DNA from: Brevundimonas sp.
GTDB lineage: Bacteria; Pseudomonadota; Alphaproteobacteria; Caulobacterales; Caulobacteraceae
Direction: 5' to 3'
Assembly (NCBI RefSeq): GCF_030704825.1
Contig: NZ_JAUYNX010000016.1
Coordinates: 124,001 to 188,000 of the forward strand
DNA length: 64,000 bases
The first letter of the stretch is position 1. Each line of letters opens with the position of its first letter. Made by a program: the position numbers and the translations under genes. The notes under the pieces are model-generated. The model had not been told where the DNA came from. It saw only the letters and a list, made by a program, of their open reading frames with translations, and ran no database searches. Positions 53,935 to 63,274 of the stretch are shown here, piece after piece.

Positions 53935-54050
53935 AATGCCTTGACCTTCCTTCGCAGTTGCACCATATGACGGTCCGTCGCGGTGGAATCGCTTGCCGCG
54001 GGAAAAATCATAAAAAGCGGCCCAGCCGCGACTGGTTCAGGAGAGATATC

Positions 54051-54554
54051 ATGGCCGACAGCGCCGAAACCGTGAAGAAGACCGTCGAAACCGCCGCCAA
54101 CACCGTCAAGGCTTCGGCCGAAAAGGCCCAGGCCACGTTCCAGGCCAATGCCGAACAGGCGCAGGCCGTGGGCGCCAAGGCGTTCCGCGAAGCCGCCGAC
54201 AAGTCCGCCGCCGGCCTTGCCGAGCTGAACGCCCAGGGCAAGCAGAACCTCGAAGCCGTCGTCGCCTCCGCCGCCGCCGCCCAGAAGGGCGTCGAGGCCC
54301 TGTCGGCCCAGACCGTGGCCTTCACCAAGAAGTCCTGGGAAGACGGCGTCGCGGCCGCCCAGTCGATGTCGCAGGCCCGTTCGATCCAGGAACTGCTCGA
54401 GCTGCAGACGACCTGGGCCAAGTCGGCGACCGAAGCCTATCTGGTCGAAGTCACCAAGGCGACGGACGTCCTGACCGCCTCGGTCAAGAACAGCTTCAAG
54501 CCGATCAACGAGCGCGTCACCGCCTCGGTCGAAAAGTTCCAGGCCGCCCGCTAG
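54051..54554 (+). CDS. Phasin family protein
   Basis: A 167-residue, almost wholly helical Ala/Lys/Glu-rich protein of the phasin 2 type (AETVKKTVETAANTVKASAEKA, then the LLELQTTWAK signature). Phasins coat polyhydroxyalkanoate granules. I chose the ATG at 54051, which has AGGAGAG 6-7 bases upstream; the upstream frame contains no phasin sequence. A perfect terminator follows. Confidence 0.92.
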   Translation: MADSAETVKKTVETAANTVKASAEKAQATFQANAEQAQAVGAKAFREAADKSAAGLAELNAQGKQNLEAVVASAAAAQKGVEALSAQTVAFTKKSWEDGVAAAQSMSQARSIQELLELQTTWAKSATEAYLVEVTKATDVLTASVKNSFKPINERVTASVEKFQAAR

Positions 54555-54584
54555 GGCGACTGGCGCTTCAGTAAGCGTACGAGG

Positions 54585-54613
54585 GGCCCCGGCGGAAACG
54601 CCGGGGCCTTTCT
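54585..54613 (+). terminator. Rho-independent terminator of the phasin gene
   Basis: A perfect 10-base stem GGCCCCGGCG/CGCCGGGGCC (54585-54594 with 54599-54608) closed by a GAAA tetraloop is followed by TTTCTCTG. It lies 30 bases after the stop. Confidence 0.85.
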
Positions 54614-54625
54614 CTGTCCGCGGCC

Positions 54626-55117
54626 CTATTCCGACGTCGCCGCGTGGTCGATGCTGAGCGCCCGGGTGGCGCGCCACCGACCGTCCTCCAGCGTCCAGAC
54701 GATCGAGAAGCGAGCGCGGCCAACGAGCGTTTCCGGGCCGTCGCCCTGCCGCTCGTAGAACAGATGCGTGCCTTCCTCGACAGCGCCATAGCCGGGGATC
54801 GGAAAGACCCGCAGGGTGTCGGCCACGAGCAGGCGACGCGACCGCCAGGCGTCCGGAGCCTTCTTCGCCTCGCAGCCAGTCGCATAGTCGGCGACGAACG
54901 CCTCGCGCCCGGCCATCAGGCCGGCCTTGTCGTGGTAGAATTCGAAATCCGCGGTGACGATGTCGGCCAGCGCGTCGGGCTCGCAGCGGTCGAACATCAC
55001 CGAGAACAGTTCCGCATCCCGTTCCGCGATCGCGGCGGTCAGGGCGGGGCCGTCGGGCAGGGCGACGGGCGGGGTCTGGATGAGCGCCAGAGCGGCCAGC
55101 AACGCGGTGGGAAACAT
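54626..55117 (-). CDS. NTF2-like (SnoaL/DUF4440-type) secreted protein
   Basis: A 163-residue protein with an N-terminal hydrophobic segment (MFPTALLAALALIQTPP) that looks like a signal peptide. The rest has the alpha+beta cone pattern of NTF2-like folds (AELFSVMFDRCEPDALADIVTADFEFYHDKAGLM, RFSIVWTLEDGRWRATR). The GGAGG site just before the ATG at 55117 supports the start. Function unknown. Confidence 0.75.
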   Translation of the reverse strand: MFPTALLAALALIQTPPVALPDGPALTAAIAERDAELFSVMFDRCEPDALADIVTADFEFYHDKAGLMAGREAFVADYATGCEAKKAPDAWRSRRLLVADTLRVFPIPGYGAVEEGTHLFYERQGDGPETLVGRARFSIVWTLEDGRWRATRALSIDHAATSE

Positions 55118-55292
55118 GGAACCTCCTCGACCGTCGAGGGCGACGGCGCGGTGGAACCTGCGGGCACGAACGGCCCATGTCCCGTGAATCTTTGGTCATG
55201 GCGGCGCTGTCACGCAAGCTGTGACTTGCCGCCGCTTCAATTCAGGCCATCATTCCCTATCTGATCCATCTTCTCCCCAAACTGGACCACGA

Positions 55293-55628
55293 ATGCCGCC
55301 GTCCCGCAGGCCAGGTGAACAGAACGATGGAGGCCTGGGCGCCGCCACCGTCACCGAGACCAAGCCGAAGCTTCAGAAGCCCTCGCTGTACCGGGTGCTG
55401 ATCCTGAACGACGACTACACGCCAATGGAATTCGTGATCTATGTGCTGGAGCGGTTCTTCCAGAAGGACCGCGAGGCCGCGACTCGCATCATGCTGCATG
55501 TGCATCAGCATGGGGTCGGGGTCTGTGGCGTCTTCACCTACGAGGTGGCCGAAACCAAGGTCGCACAGGTGATCGAGACCGCCCGCCGCCACCAGCACCC
55601 CCTGCAATGCACGATGGAAAAAGACTGA
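55293..55628 (+). CDS. clpS: ATP-dependent Clp protease adaptor ClpS
   Basis: A 111-residue ClpS. The core ([24 protein letters not shown]) with the N-degron binding Asn-Asp pair and the hydrophobic pocket residues is intact. It delivers N-end-rule substrates to ClpAP. The ATG at 55293 gives the usual length; the frame from 55221 would add 24 residues without family support. ClpA follows 12 bases downstream. Confidence 0.95.
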   Translation: MPPSRRPGEQNDGGLGAATVTETKPKLQKPSLYRVLILNDDYTPMEFVIYVLERFFQKDREAATRIMLHVHQHGVGVCGVFTYEVAETKVAQVIETARRHQHPLQCTMEKD

Positions 55629-55640
55629 GAGGATCCGTCC

Positions 55641-57950
<2,310 letters not shown>

Positions 57951-57987
57951 GTTCACGGCCCGGGAGGGCGGCTGGATCGGGTCGGGC

Positions 57988-59667
57988 TCAGGCCGCCTGA
58001 CGCTCGGCCGGGGCCGCAGCCGCGGTTCCGACCCGTTCGGCCGGCAGGTGGATGGTGAAGATCGATCCCATGCCCGGCGTGCTCATGGCGCGCACGGAGC
58101 CGCCCATGGCCTCGATCAGGCCGCGGGCCAGGGTCAGGCCGACCCCGGCCCCCTCCTTGGCCCGCGTGGCGGAATCGTCGGCCTGGACGAATTTGCCGAA
58201 CAGGTCGGGAAGGCGGGACGGAGCGATGCCGGCGCCGGTGTCGGCGACGCGGAACTCCAGTTCAGATCCGATCGCGCGCGCCTCCAGCTTCACGGAGCCC
58301 CGGGAGGTGTGACGCAGGGCGTTGTCGAGCAGGTGCCCCAGGGCCTGACGCAGATAGTCGCCGTCCAGACGCCAGAGACCCTCGATCGAGTCGTCCGCGG
58401 CGGCGACCAGTGTCAGCCCGGCGCGTTCGGCCGTCGGCCTGTGCGCGACGGCGAGCGAGTGGATCAGGTCGGCGGCGTCGACGCCGACCGGATCGGGAAC
58501 CAGCTCGCCCTTTTCCAGCCGGGCGACGGTGAGGATGCGCTCGATGAGGGCCAGCAGGCTCTCGCCCGACTGTTTCAGCACGCCCAGCTGGCTGCGCTGC
58601 TTCGCGTCGAGATCCCCCATGGCCAGGATCTCGGCCATGCCCAGTACGCCGTTCAGCGGCGTGCGCAGTTCGTGGCTCATCACGCCCAGGAAGCGGGTCT
58701 TGGCGATATTGGCGCCCTCGGCGCGGTCGCGGGCCTCGGTCAGGTCCAGCTCGTTCTCTTCCAGCCGCCGGACGATGCCGCGGACCCGGAGGAAGAGGGC
58801 CATGGCGGCGGCGGCCAGCAGCAGGATCAGCCCCCCGACCGCGGGCGCGGCGCCCTTGAGCACCGAAAAGCCGGGCCGGTCCGGCGTCCAGCGCACCTGA
58901 CCCAGGACCACGTCGCCCGGCCCCTCCAGCACGAGATAGCCCTGATTGTCCCGCGAGGGACCGGCCTCGGTGAGGGTGGGGCTCACGATCGCCAGATCCT
59001 TTTCGAGGGCGCCGAGGAACTCCGATACGGGCTTGGCGGAGACGATGACGGGGTCGTTGTCCAGCCGCGGCTGCGTCAGGTCCTCGCGCACCACGGTGCC
59101 GAGGCCGACCAGATAGATGTCGGCTCCCGCGCTCACCAGGGCGGTTTGGTTGACGGAGGCGTCGAAGCTCACGCGGGGCCGGTCGTGCTTGGCGGCGGCC
59201 TGGCGGCGCACCTCGGCCACCAGCGGGGCGACGGCGTCGATGAAGGCCCGTTCGCTGGCCGGGTCCACCGGTTCGCTGTCGCGGGAGGTCAGGATCAGAT
59301 CCCCGTGCCGGTCGTAGACCAGGGTCACCGCGTGACCCATGAAGTCGGCGTAGTAGTCGCCGAAATTGATCTGGAGCCATTCCAGGTCCGGTCTGCCGGC
59401 CAGACTGATGACCGAGTCGTTCCAGATGGCCGAGGAGTTGATGTTCTCGATCAGGCCCTCGAGCGTTCGGTCCAGGCGAACCTGGGCCAGCTGGCGCTCC
59501 TTTTCGGCCTGGACCCGGTCGATGCCGGCGGCGGCGTAGGTCATCAGGCCCGCGGCGCCGGCGATGACGAGCGTCAGGGCGGCCAGGGTGATCGCGACGA
59601 TCCGCCGGAGGTCCTTGCGTTCGCTGGTGGTGCGCCCTGCCATATCGGGAGTTGGCACGACTTCCAT
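57988..59667 (-). CDS. CHASE4-type membrane histidine kinase
   Basis: A 559-residue kinase: N-terminal transmembrane helix (about 24-50), a periplasmic sensor of CHASE4 type (ENINSSAIWNDSV near 72-85), a second helix (about 275-295), the dimerisation domain with H-box MSHELRTPLNG (about 329) and the ATPase domain (DNALRHTSRG, DTGAGIAPS, GVGLTLARG). A response regulator is not encoded nearby. Start at the ATG 59667; the in-frame ATG at 59643 is the alternative. Confidence 0.88.
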   Translation of the reverse strand: MEVVPTPDMAGRTTSERKDLRRIVAITLAALTLVIAGAAGLMTYAAAGIDRVQAEKERQLAQVRLDRTLEGLIENINSSAIWNDSVISLAGRPDLEWLQINFGDYYADFMGHAVTLVYDRHGDLILTSRDSEPVDPASERAFIDAVAPLVAEVRRQAAAKHDRPRVSFDASVNQTALVSAGADIYLVGLGTVVREDLTQPRLDNDPVIVSAKPVSEFLGALEKDLAIVSPTLTEAGPSRDNQGYLVLEGPGDVVLGQVRWTPDRPGFSVLKGAAPAVGGLILLLAAAAMALFLRVRGIVRRLEENELDLTEARDRAEGANIAKTRFLGVMSHELRTPLNGVLGMAEILAMGDLDAKQRSQLGVLKQSGESLLALIERILTVARLEKGELVPDPVGVDAADLIHSLAVAHRPTAERAGLTLVAAADDSIEGLWRLDGDYLRQALGHLLDNALRHTSRGSVKLEARAIGSELEFRVADTGAGIAPSRLPDLFGKFVQADDSATRAKEGAGVGLTLARGLIEAMGGSVRAMSTPGMGSIFTIHLPAERVGTAAAAPAERQAA

Positions 59668-59773
59668 AAAGCGACGGTGAGGGAACGGGGTTATCGGCGC
59701 TTAACCCTGTCCGTACACGGAAGTTTGCCCGGTCGCCCCCGATAGTCCGGTCGAACGATCGGGGGCGGGATCC

Positions 59774-60463
59774 ATGAACCATCGAGCAGTCGCGGCGGGT
59801 CTGATGGCGCTGGCCGCGTCGGGCGCTCCGGCGCTGGCGCAGGAGGCGGGGCCGTGGTCGGTCGAGGGCCGCGTCGGCGTCGTTTCCGACTATCGCGACA
59901 GGGGCTACACCCTGTCCGGCGAGGAGCCGGCGCTGCAGGGCGAGGCGACCCTGTCGCACGCCTCGGGCCTCTATGTCGGGGTCTGGGGCTCGACCATCGA
60001 GGAATACGGGATCGGGTCGGACGGCGACGGCGCCGAAGTCGAGGTCACCCTGTACGCCGGCTGGGCCGGCGCCGTGGCCGGCTTCGACGTAGACGCCGGG
60101 GTCTGGACCAACGTCTATCCCGACGGCGACGACGTGAACTACGTCGAGTTTCCCCTGCAGGCGGGCCGGACCTTCGGCGACGCGACCTTCAGCGCCGGCG
60201 TGGTCTGGGCCCCGTCGCAGACCGGCACGGGGGACGAGGCCAATACCTGGGTGTGGACCCGCGCCGACTACGCCCCCGAGGCCTGGCCAGTCAGTCTGCA
60301 CGCCGCCCTCGGCCACGAGGACGGCGGCTTCGCCCCGGACGGCAAGACCGACTGGCGACTCGGGGTCGCGGCGCCGCTGGGCGGCTTCACCCTCGGCGTC
60401 GACTGGGTGGACAGCGACACCGAGGACAGCGCCGTGGTGGCCTCGGTGTTCCGGGGCTTCTGA
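59774..60463 (+). CDS. Outer-membrane protein, TorF/TIGR02001-like
   Basis: A 229-residue secreted protein: signal peptide (cleavage after GAPALAQ, about 23), then a beta-rich mature part (SVEGRVGVVSDYRDRGYTLSGEEPALQG) that is typical of TIGR02001 putative porins and ends in RGF. It is related in pattern to the protein at 12350-13057. Function unknown. It has its own good ribosome-binding site. Confidence 0.82.
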   Translation: MNHRAVAAGLMALAASGAPALAQEAGPWSVEGRVGVVSDYRDRGYTLSGEEPALQGEATLSHASGLYVGVWGSTIEEYGIGSDGDGAEVEVTLYAGWAGAVAGFDVDAGVWTNVYPDGDDVNYVEFPLQAGRTFGDATFSAGVVWAPSQTGTGDEANTWVWTRADYAPEAWPVSLHAALGHEDGGFAPDGKTDWRLGVAAPLGGFTLGVDWVDSDTEDSAVVASVFRGF

Positions 60464-60477
60464 GCCCTCCGCCCTGA

Positions 60478-60786
60478 CTATTGGCGGCGACGGCCCAGGC
60501 CGCCGAGCAGGATGGCCAGGCCGGCGACGATGCCGGTGGTCAGCAGCGGCTTGCGGCGGGCGAAGTCCAGGCCCTTGCGGGCGTTGTCCTGATACTGGGC
60601 CGGGGCCTTCTCGACGAGGCCGTCCAGCCCGTCGATGACGCGGCCGTAGGCGTCCAGCGCCTTGCCCTTGACCTCGTTGATCCGGCCCTCGAGCTGCAGC
60701 TTGCCGTCGCCGGTCATCCGGCCGAGGCCGTTCTGGACCTGGCCCTCGAGCTCGGTGGCGGCGCCTTCGATGCGTTGGTCGGTCAT
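60478..60786 (-). CDS. CsbD-family stress protein with C-terminal membrane helix
   Basis: A 102-residue protein: a CsbD-like helical region (about 1-60; ELEGQVQNGLGRMTGDGKLQLEGRINEVKGKA) followed by a hydrophobic segment (about 82-97, LLTTGIVAGLAILLGGLG). CsbD proteins are general-stress proteins of unknown mechanism. The ATG at 60786 starts the family pattern. A candidate EcfG-type promoter lies 45 bases upstream, in keeping with stress induction. Confidence 0.82.
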   Translation of the reverse strand: MTDQRIEGAATELEGQVQNGLGRMTGDGKLQLEGRINEVKGKALDAYGRVIDGLDGLVEKAPAQYQDNARKGLDFARRKPLLTTGIVAGLAILLGGLGRRRQ

Positions 60787-60829
60787 GGGGAGGTCCTTGG
60801 CTGTGAACAGGGCGGGGAGGCCTGCAGCG

Positions 60830-60856
60830 AAAGTGCATGTCGGCGCCGGCGGTTCC
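60830..60856 (-). promoter_or_regulatory. Candidate EcfG/SigT-type stress promoter
   Basis: On the minus strand GGAACC is followed after 17 bases by CTTT. The alphaproteobacterial general-stress sigma factor EcfG recognises GGAAC with a CGTT-like element at this spacing; here the -10 differs by one base. It lies 44 bases before the csbD start. Confidence 0.4.
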
Positions 60857-60937
60857 TGCGGCAAGAGGTCCGGGACGGAAGTTTTCGGCGGCGGCGCAGG
60901 AGCGCGATGGATCCACAGGCGGGCGGCGACGGGTCAT

Positions 60938-60951
60938 TTTACCCGGGCGAT
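60938..60951. promoter_or_regulatory. Operator-like half-palindrome 1
   Basis: TTTACCCGGGCGAT matches the left part of the palindrome TTTACCCGGGTAAA. It is the first of three such sites upstream of the DUF2239 gene. Confidence 0.45.
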
Positions 60952-60965
60952 ATTGACGCGTGGTT

Positions 60966-60979
60966 TTTACCGGGGTAAA
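60966..60979. promoter_or_regulatory. Operator-like palindrome 2
   Basis: TTTACCGGGGTAAA has perfect TTTAC/GTAAA arms and differs from the consensus only in the centre. It starts 28 bases after site 1, about three helical turns. Confidence 0.5.
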
Positions 60980-61056
60980 TCCAGAGATACACCATCCATA
61001 GAGTCCGCTCCGTCCAATCCGTTCGCTGCGTCCCGCCGTCAACCCGTCCACTCCGT

Positions 61057-61070
61057 TTTGCCCGGGTAAA
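61057..61070. promoter_or_regulatory. Operator-like palindrome 3
   Basis: TTTGCCCGGGTAAA differs from TTTACCCGGGTAAA at one position. It starts 91 bases after site 2 and 160 bases before the DUF2239 start. Confidence 0.5.
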
Positions 61071-61090
61071 TCAGAGGACGCCGTCCGTAG

Positions 61091-61117
61091 CGTCCACTCC
61101 GTCCACTCCGTCCACTT
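61091..61117. repeat. Short tandem repeat (CGTCCACTC, 3 copies)
   Basis: Three consecutive copies of the 9-mer CGTCCACTC lie at 61091-61117, the last with a final T. A further single copy is at 61045-61053. It lies between palindrome 3 and the DUF2239 gene. Confidence 0.6.
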
Positions 61118-61216
61118 CGGCCGTGGCGTCTTCTCCGCCTCCCGCCTCGCCGGGGGCGATCATGGAGGAGGGCTACGTCAAAATCGGCCGTATGGCCGTC
61201 ATCCGGGAGCTCCGTC

Positions 61217-61798
61217 ATGTCCGTTCCGTCCGACCTGCCCGTGGTCGCCTTCGTCGGCGCCGAGCGGATCGCCCGCGCGCCCCTGCATCGGGCCCTGCCG
61301 GCCATCCACGCGGCGGCGGCGGCGGGGCAGGGGCCGCTGGTGTTCGATCTGGTCGACGGCCGGGTGATCGACCTCGACCTGCGCGGCGACCTGGGGAAGG
61401 CGCGGGCCCGACTGGGGCCGGCGCTGGTCCCGCCCCCGGAGAAGCGCGGGCCGGGGCGGCCGAAGCTGGGCGTCACGGCGCGGGAGGTGACCCTGTTGCC
61501 GCGTCACTGGGACTGGCTGGCGGCCCAGCCGGGCGGGGCGTCGGTGGCCCTGCGCAAACTGGTCGAGGCGGCGCTGAAGGCGGGAGAGGGGCCGGACCGG
61601 GCGCGGCGGGCGAAGGAGAAGGCCTACCGCTTCATGACCGCCATGGCGGGGGATCTGCCGGACTACGAGGAGGCGACGCGGATGCTGTTCGCGGGGGACT
61701 GGGCGGCGTTCGACGCGGCGACGGAGGGATGGCCGGAGGGGGTGCGGGAGACGGCGCGGGAGATGGCGGCGGGAGCCTGGCGGAACGGGAACGGGTGA
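61217..61798 (+). CDS. DUF2239 family protein
   Basis: A 193-residue protein. The segment RGPGRPKLGVTAREVTLLP followed by HWDWLAAQPGGASVALRKLV (about 77-115) is the signature of DUF2239. The basic RGPGRPK resembles an AT-hook. The function is unknown; a regulatory role is often assumed. Three palindromes upstream suggest tight control, perhaps autoregulation. The start ATG at 61217 is the first in a clean frame. Confidence 0.85.
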   Translation: MSVPSDLPVVAFVGAERIARAPLHRALPAIHAAAAAGQGPLVFDLVDGRVIDLDLRGDLGKARARLGPALVPPPEKRGPGRPKLGVTAREVTLLPRHWDWLAAQPGGASVALRKLVEAALKAGEGPDRARRAKEKAYRFMTAMAGDLPDYEEATRMLFAGDWAAFDAATEGWPEGVRETAREMAAGAWRNGNG

Positions 61799-61845
61799 TC
61801 CTTCTCCCCTTGCGGGAGAAGGTGGCGCCCGAAAGGGCTGGCGCC
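61799..61845. repeat. REP-like intergenic palindrome
   Basis: CTTCTCCC...GGGAGAAGG forms a palindrome (61801-61822) followed by GTGGCGCCC, a common dispersed intergenic repeat in Caulobacterales and related bacteria. Its spurious translation LLPLREKVAPER appears as a shadow frame here. It lies between the DUF2239 gene and higBA. Confidence 0.6.
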
Positions 61846-61969
61846 GGTCTCTCGACAGACACCGGCAGATCGGCGAGCTTACAAGCAATGAGGGAATAGC
61901 GGAAACAACCCGAGAGGAAACGACGCATGGAACCATTCTCCACGAGCACCCTCCGGGAGACAGACTGGA

Positions 61970-61998
61970 TTGCACCGTATAACGTTATGCGTTATAGT
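61970..61998 (+). promoter_or_regulatory. higBA promoter with operator in its spacer
   Basis: TTGCAC (61970-61975) and TATAGT (61993-61998) are 17 bases apart. The inverted repeat TATAACG-N5-CGTTATA (61978-61996) fills the spacer and overlaps the -10 element, an ideal site for repression by HigA. The predicted transcript start lies within a few bases of the higB ATG, so the mRNA may be leaderless. Confidence 0.55.
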
Positions 61999-62006
61999 TC
62001 TCCGCG

Positions 62007-62288
62007 ATGATCCGGAGTTTCCGCGATCGCGAGACTGAGAAGGTCTGGGATGGCGGGCGATCGCGTCGCTTGCCGGGGGACATTCAGAACGTCGCCTTGC
62101 GGAAGTTGGCGGCTCTGGATGCGGCGGAGCGACTGGACGATCTGCGTCGGCCGCCCGGCAATCAGCTGGAGGCGCTGAAGGATGACCGGAAGGGCCAGCA
62201 TTCCATCCGGATCAATCAGCAGTGGCGGGTCTGTTTCCGCTGGACCGACGGAGGGTGCGAGGATGTTGAAATCTGCGACTACCACTGA
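62007..62288 (+). CDS. higB: HigB-type toxin (RelE superfamily)
   Basis: A 93-residue toxin of the HigB type: MIRSFRDRETEKVW at the start, the LEALKDDRKGQHSIRINQQWRVCFRW core and the DVEICDYH ending. It should cleave mRNA on the ribosome. It precedes its antitoxin, the inverted gene order typical of hig modules, and overlaps it by 26 bases. The start is the first ATG after the promoter. Confidence 0.92.
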   Translation: MIRSFRDRETEKVWDGGRSRRLPGDIQNVALRKLAALDAAERLDDLRRPPGNQLEALKDDRKGQHSIRINQQWRVCFRWTDGGCEDVEICDYH

Positions 62289-62580
62289 CGCCGACTGGCT
62301 GAAGAACCCGACGCCGGGCGACGTCCTGCTGGAGGATTTCCTCAAGCCCGTCGGCATGAGCCAGACCGCCCTGGCCAACGCGATCGGCGTGCCGCCGCGC
62401 CGGATCAACGAGATCGTGCTGGGCAAGCGGGCGGTGACCGCCGACACGGACCTTCGCCTGACGCGCTACTGGGGCATGAGCCAGGGGTTCTTCCTGCGGC
62501 TCCAGATGAGCCATGACCTGCGCGAACAGCGGCGGAAGATCGGTCCGGCGCTGGAGATGATCACGCCGAGGGCGGCTTAG
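62263..62580 (+). CDS. higA: HigA-type antitoxin (XRE helix-turn-helix)
   Basis: A 105-residue antitoxin with an XRE helix-turn-helix (about 30-80: MSQTALANAIGVPPRRINEIVLGKR). The ATG at 62263 has a good GGAGG site and lies inside the end of higB, as expected for the module. It neutralises HigB and should repress the operon at the palindrome upstream. It overlaps the convergent gene at 62561 by 20 bases. Confidence 0.92.
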   Translation: MLKSATTTDADWLKNPTPGDVLLEDFLKPVGMSQTALANAIGVPPRRINEIVLGKRAVTADTDLRLTRYWGMSQGFFLRLQMSHDLREQRRKIGPALEMITPRAA

Positions 62581-63274
62581 CGCGTATCTCGCGGATGGGG
62601 CCGCCCGGGAAGGTCAGGAAGTAGGCGGCCGAAAAACCGGCAAGGTCGATCGCATCGACAGATTCCAGTTCAAGCATTCCACTGGACCGGCTGTGGTCCG
62701 CAACGATGAGCAGTCTAATGTCGTCACCAACGGCTGCACGATAGGATGGGAGCCGACTTGATTTCCTCGCAATCGCGGCTTGGGCCTGCGCCACAGCATC
62801 TTGTGTTACCCAGCCTACACCATCGTCGACCTGCGACCATCTCGGGTGAAAAGCGACCCGAGCAAAGACTCTTGTCCCCGAAGGCGTTTCCATCCGTAGC
62901 AGCGGATCGGCGACCGACCTATCCGCCATCCCGCTTTCCGTCAGCGCTTGGGTGACCTCATGCTGATTGGAGTCGTCGAGATGGCCGAGCACTTGCACGG
63001 TTAGGATTGTGTCGGATTGGTCTGACCAAGAGCGGTAGAGGTTGTGCAGACGTTTGGCGTTGAACGCTTCACGTTGTCTCTGCCTGGATTGGCCGCTGGC
63101 CGTCAGGTCTTCGAACGCCAGGGTGATCTCCAATCCGAAGGACTCCGCGCCCTCGGTAACCAAGAAATCTGGTTCTTCCCGGTCGTCGCTGAACACCCAA
63201 TCCTTTAAAAGGAGCCTTGAGGCTTCTTCGGCCCACCTCCGCTCCCACCATTTCTTGGTCTCGGCGGGTGTCAC
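62561..63274 (-). CDS. Hypothetical protein, possible PD-(D/E)XK-like fold, coupled to cobS
   Basis: A 237-residue protein. The N-terminal part has EPDFLV followed about ten residues later by SFGLEIT, which recalls the D...ExK core of PD-(D/E)XK nucleases, but the final lysine is a Thr, so activity is doubtful. The rest is alpha+beta with no motif I recognise. The GTG at 63274 overlaps the cobS stop by 4 bases (GTGA), which sets the start and suggests co-translation with cobS. It ends inside higA on the other strand. Confidence 0.7.
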   Translation of the reverse strand: MTPAETKKWWERRWAEEASRLLLKDWVFSDDREEPDFLVTEGAESFGLEITLAFEDLTASGQSRQRQREAFNAKRLHNLYRSWSDQSDTILTVQVLGHLDDSNQHEVTQALTESGMADRSVADPLLRMETPSGTRVFARVAFHPRWSQVDDGVGWVTQDAVAQAQAAIARKSSRLPSYRAAVGDDIRLLIVADHSRSSGMLELESVDAIDLAGFSAAYFLTFPGGPIREIRAKPPSA

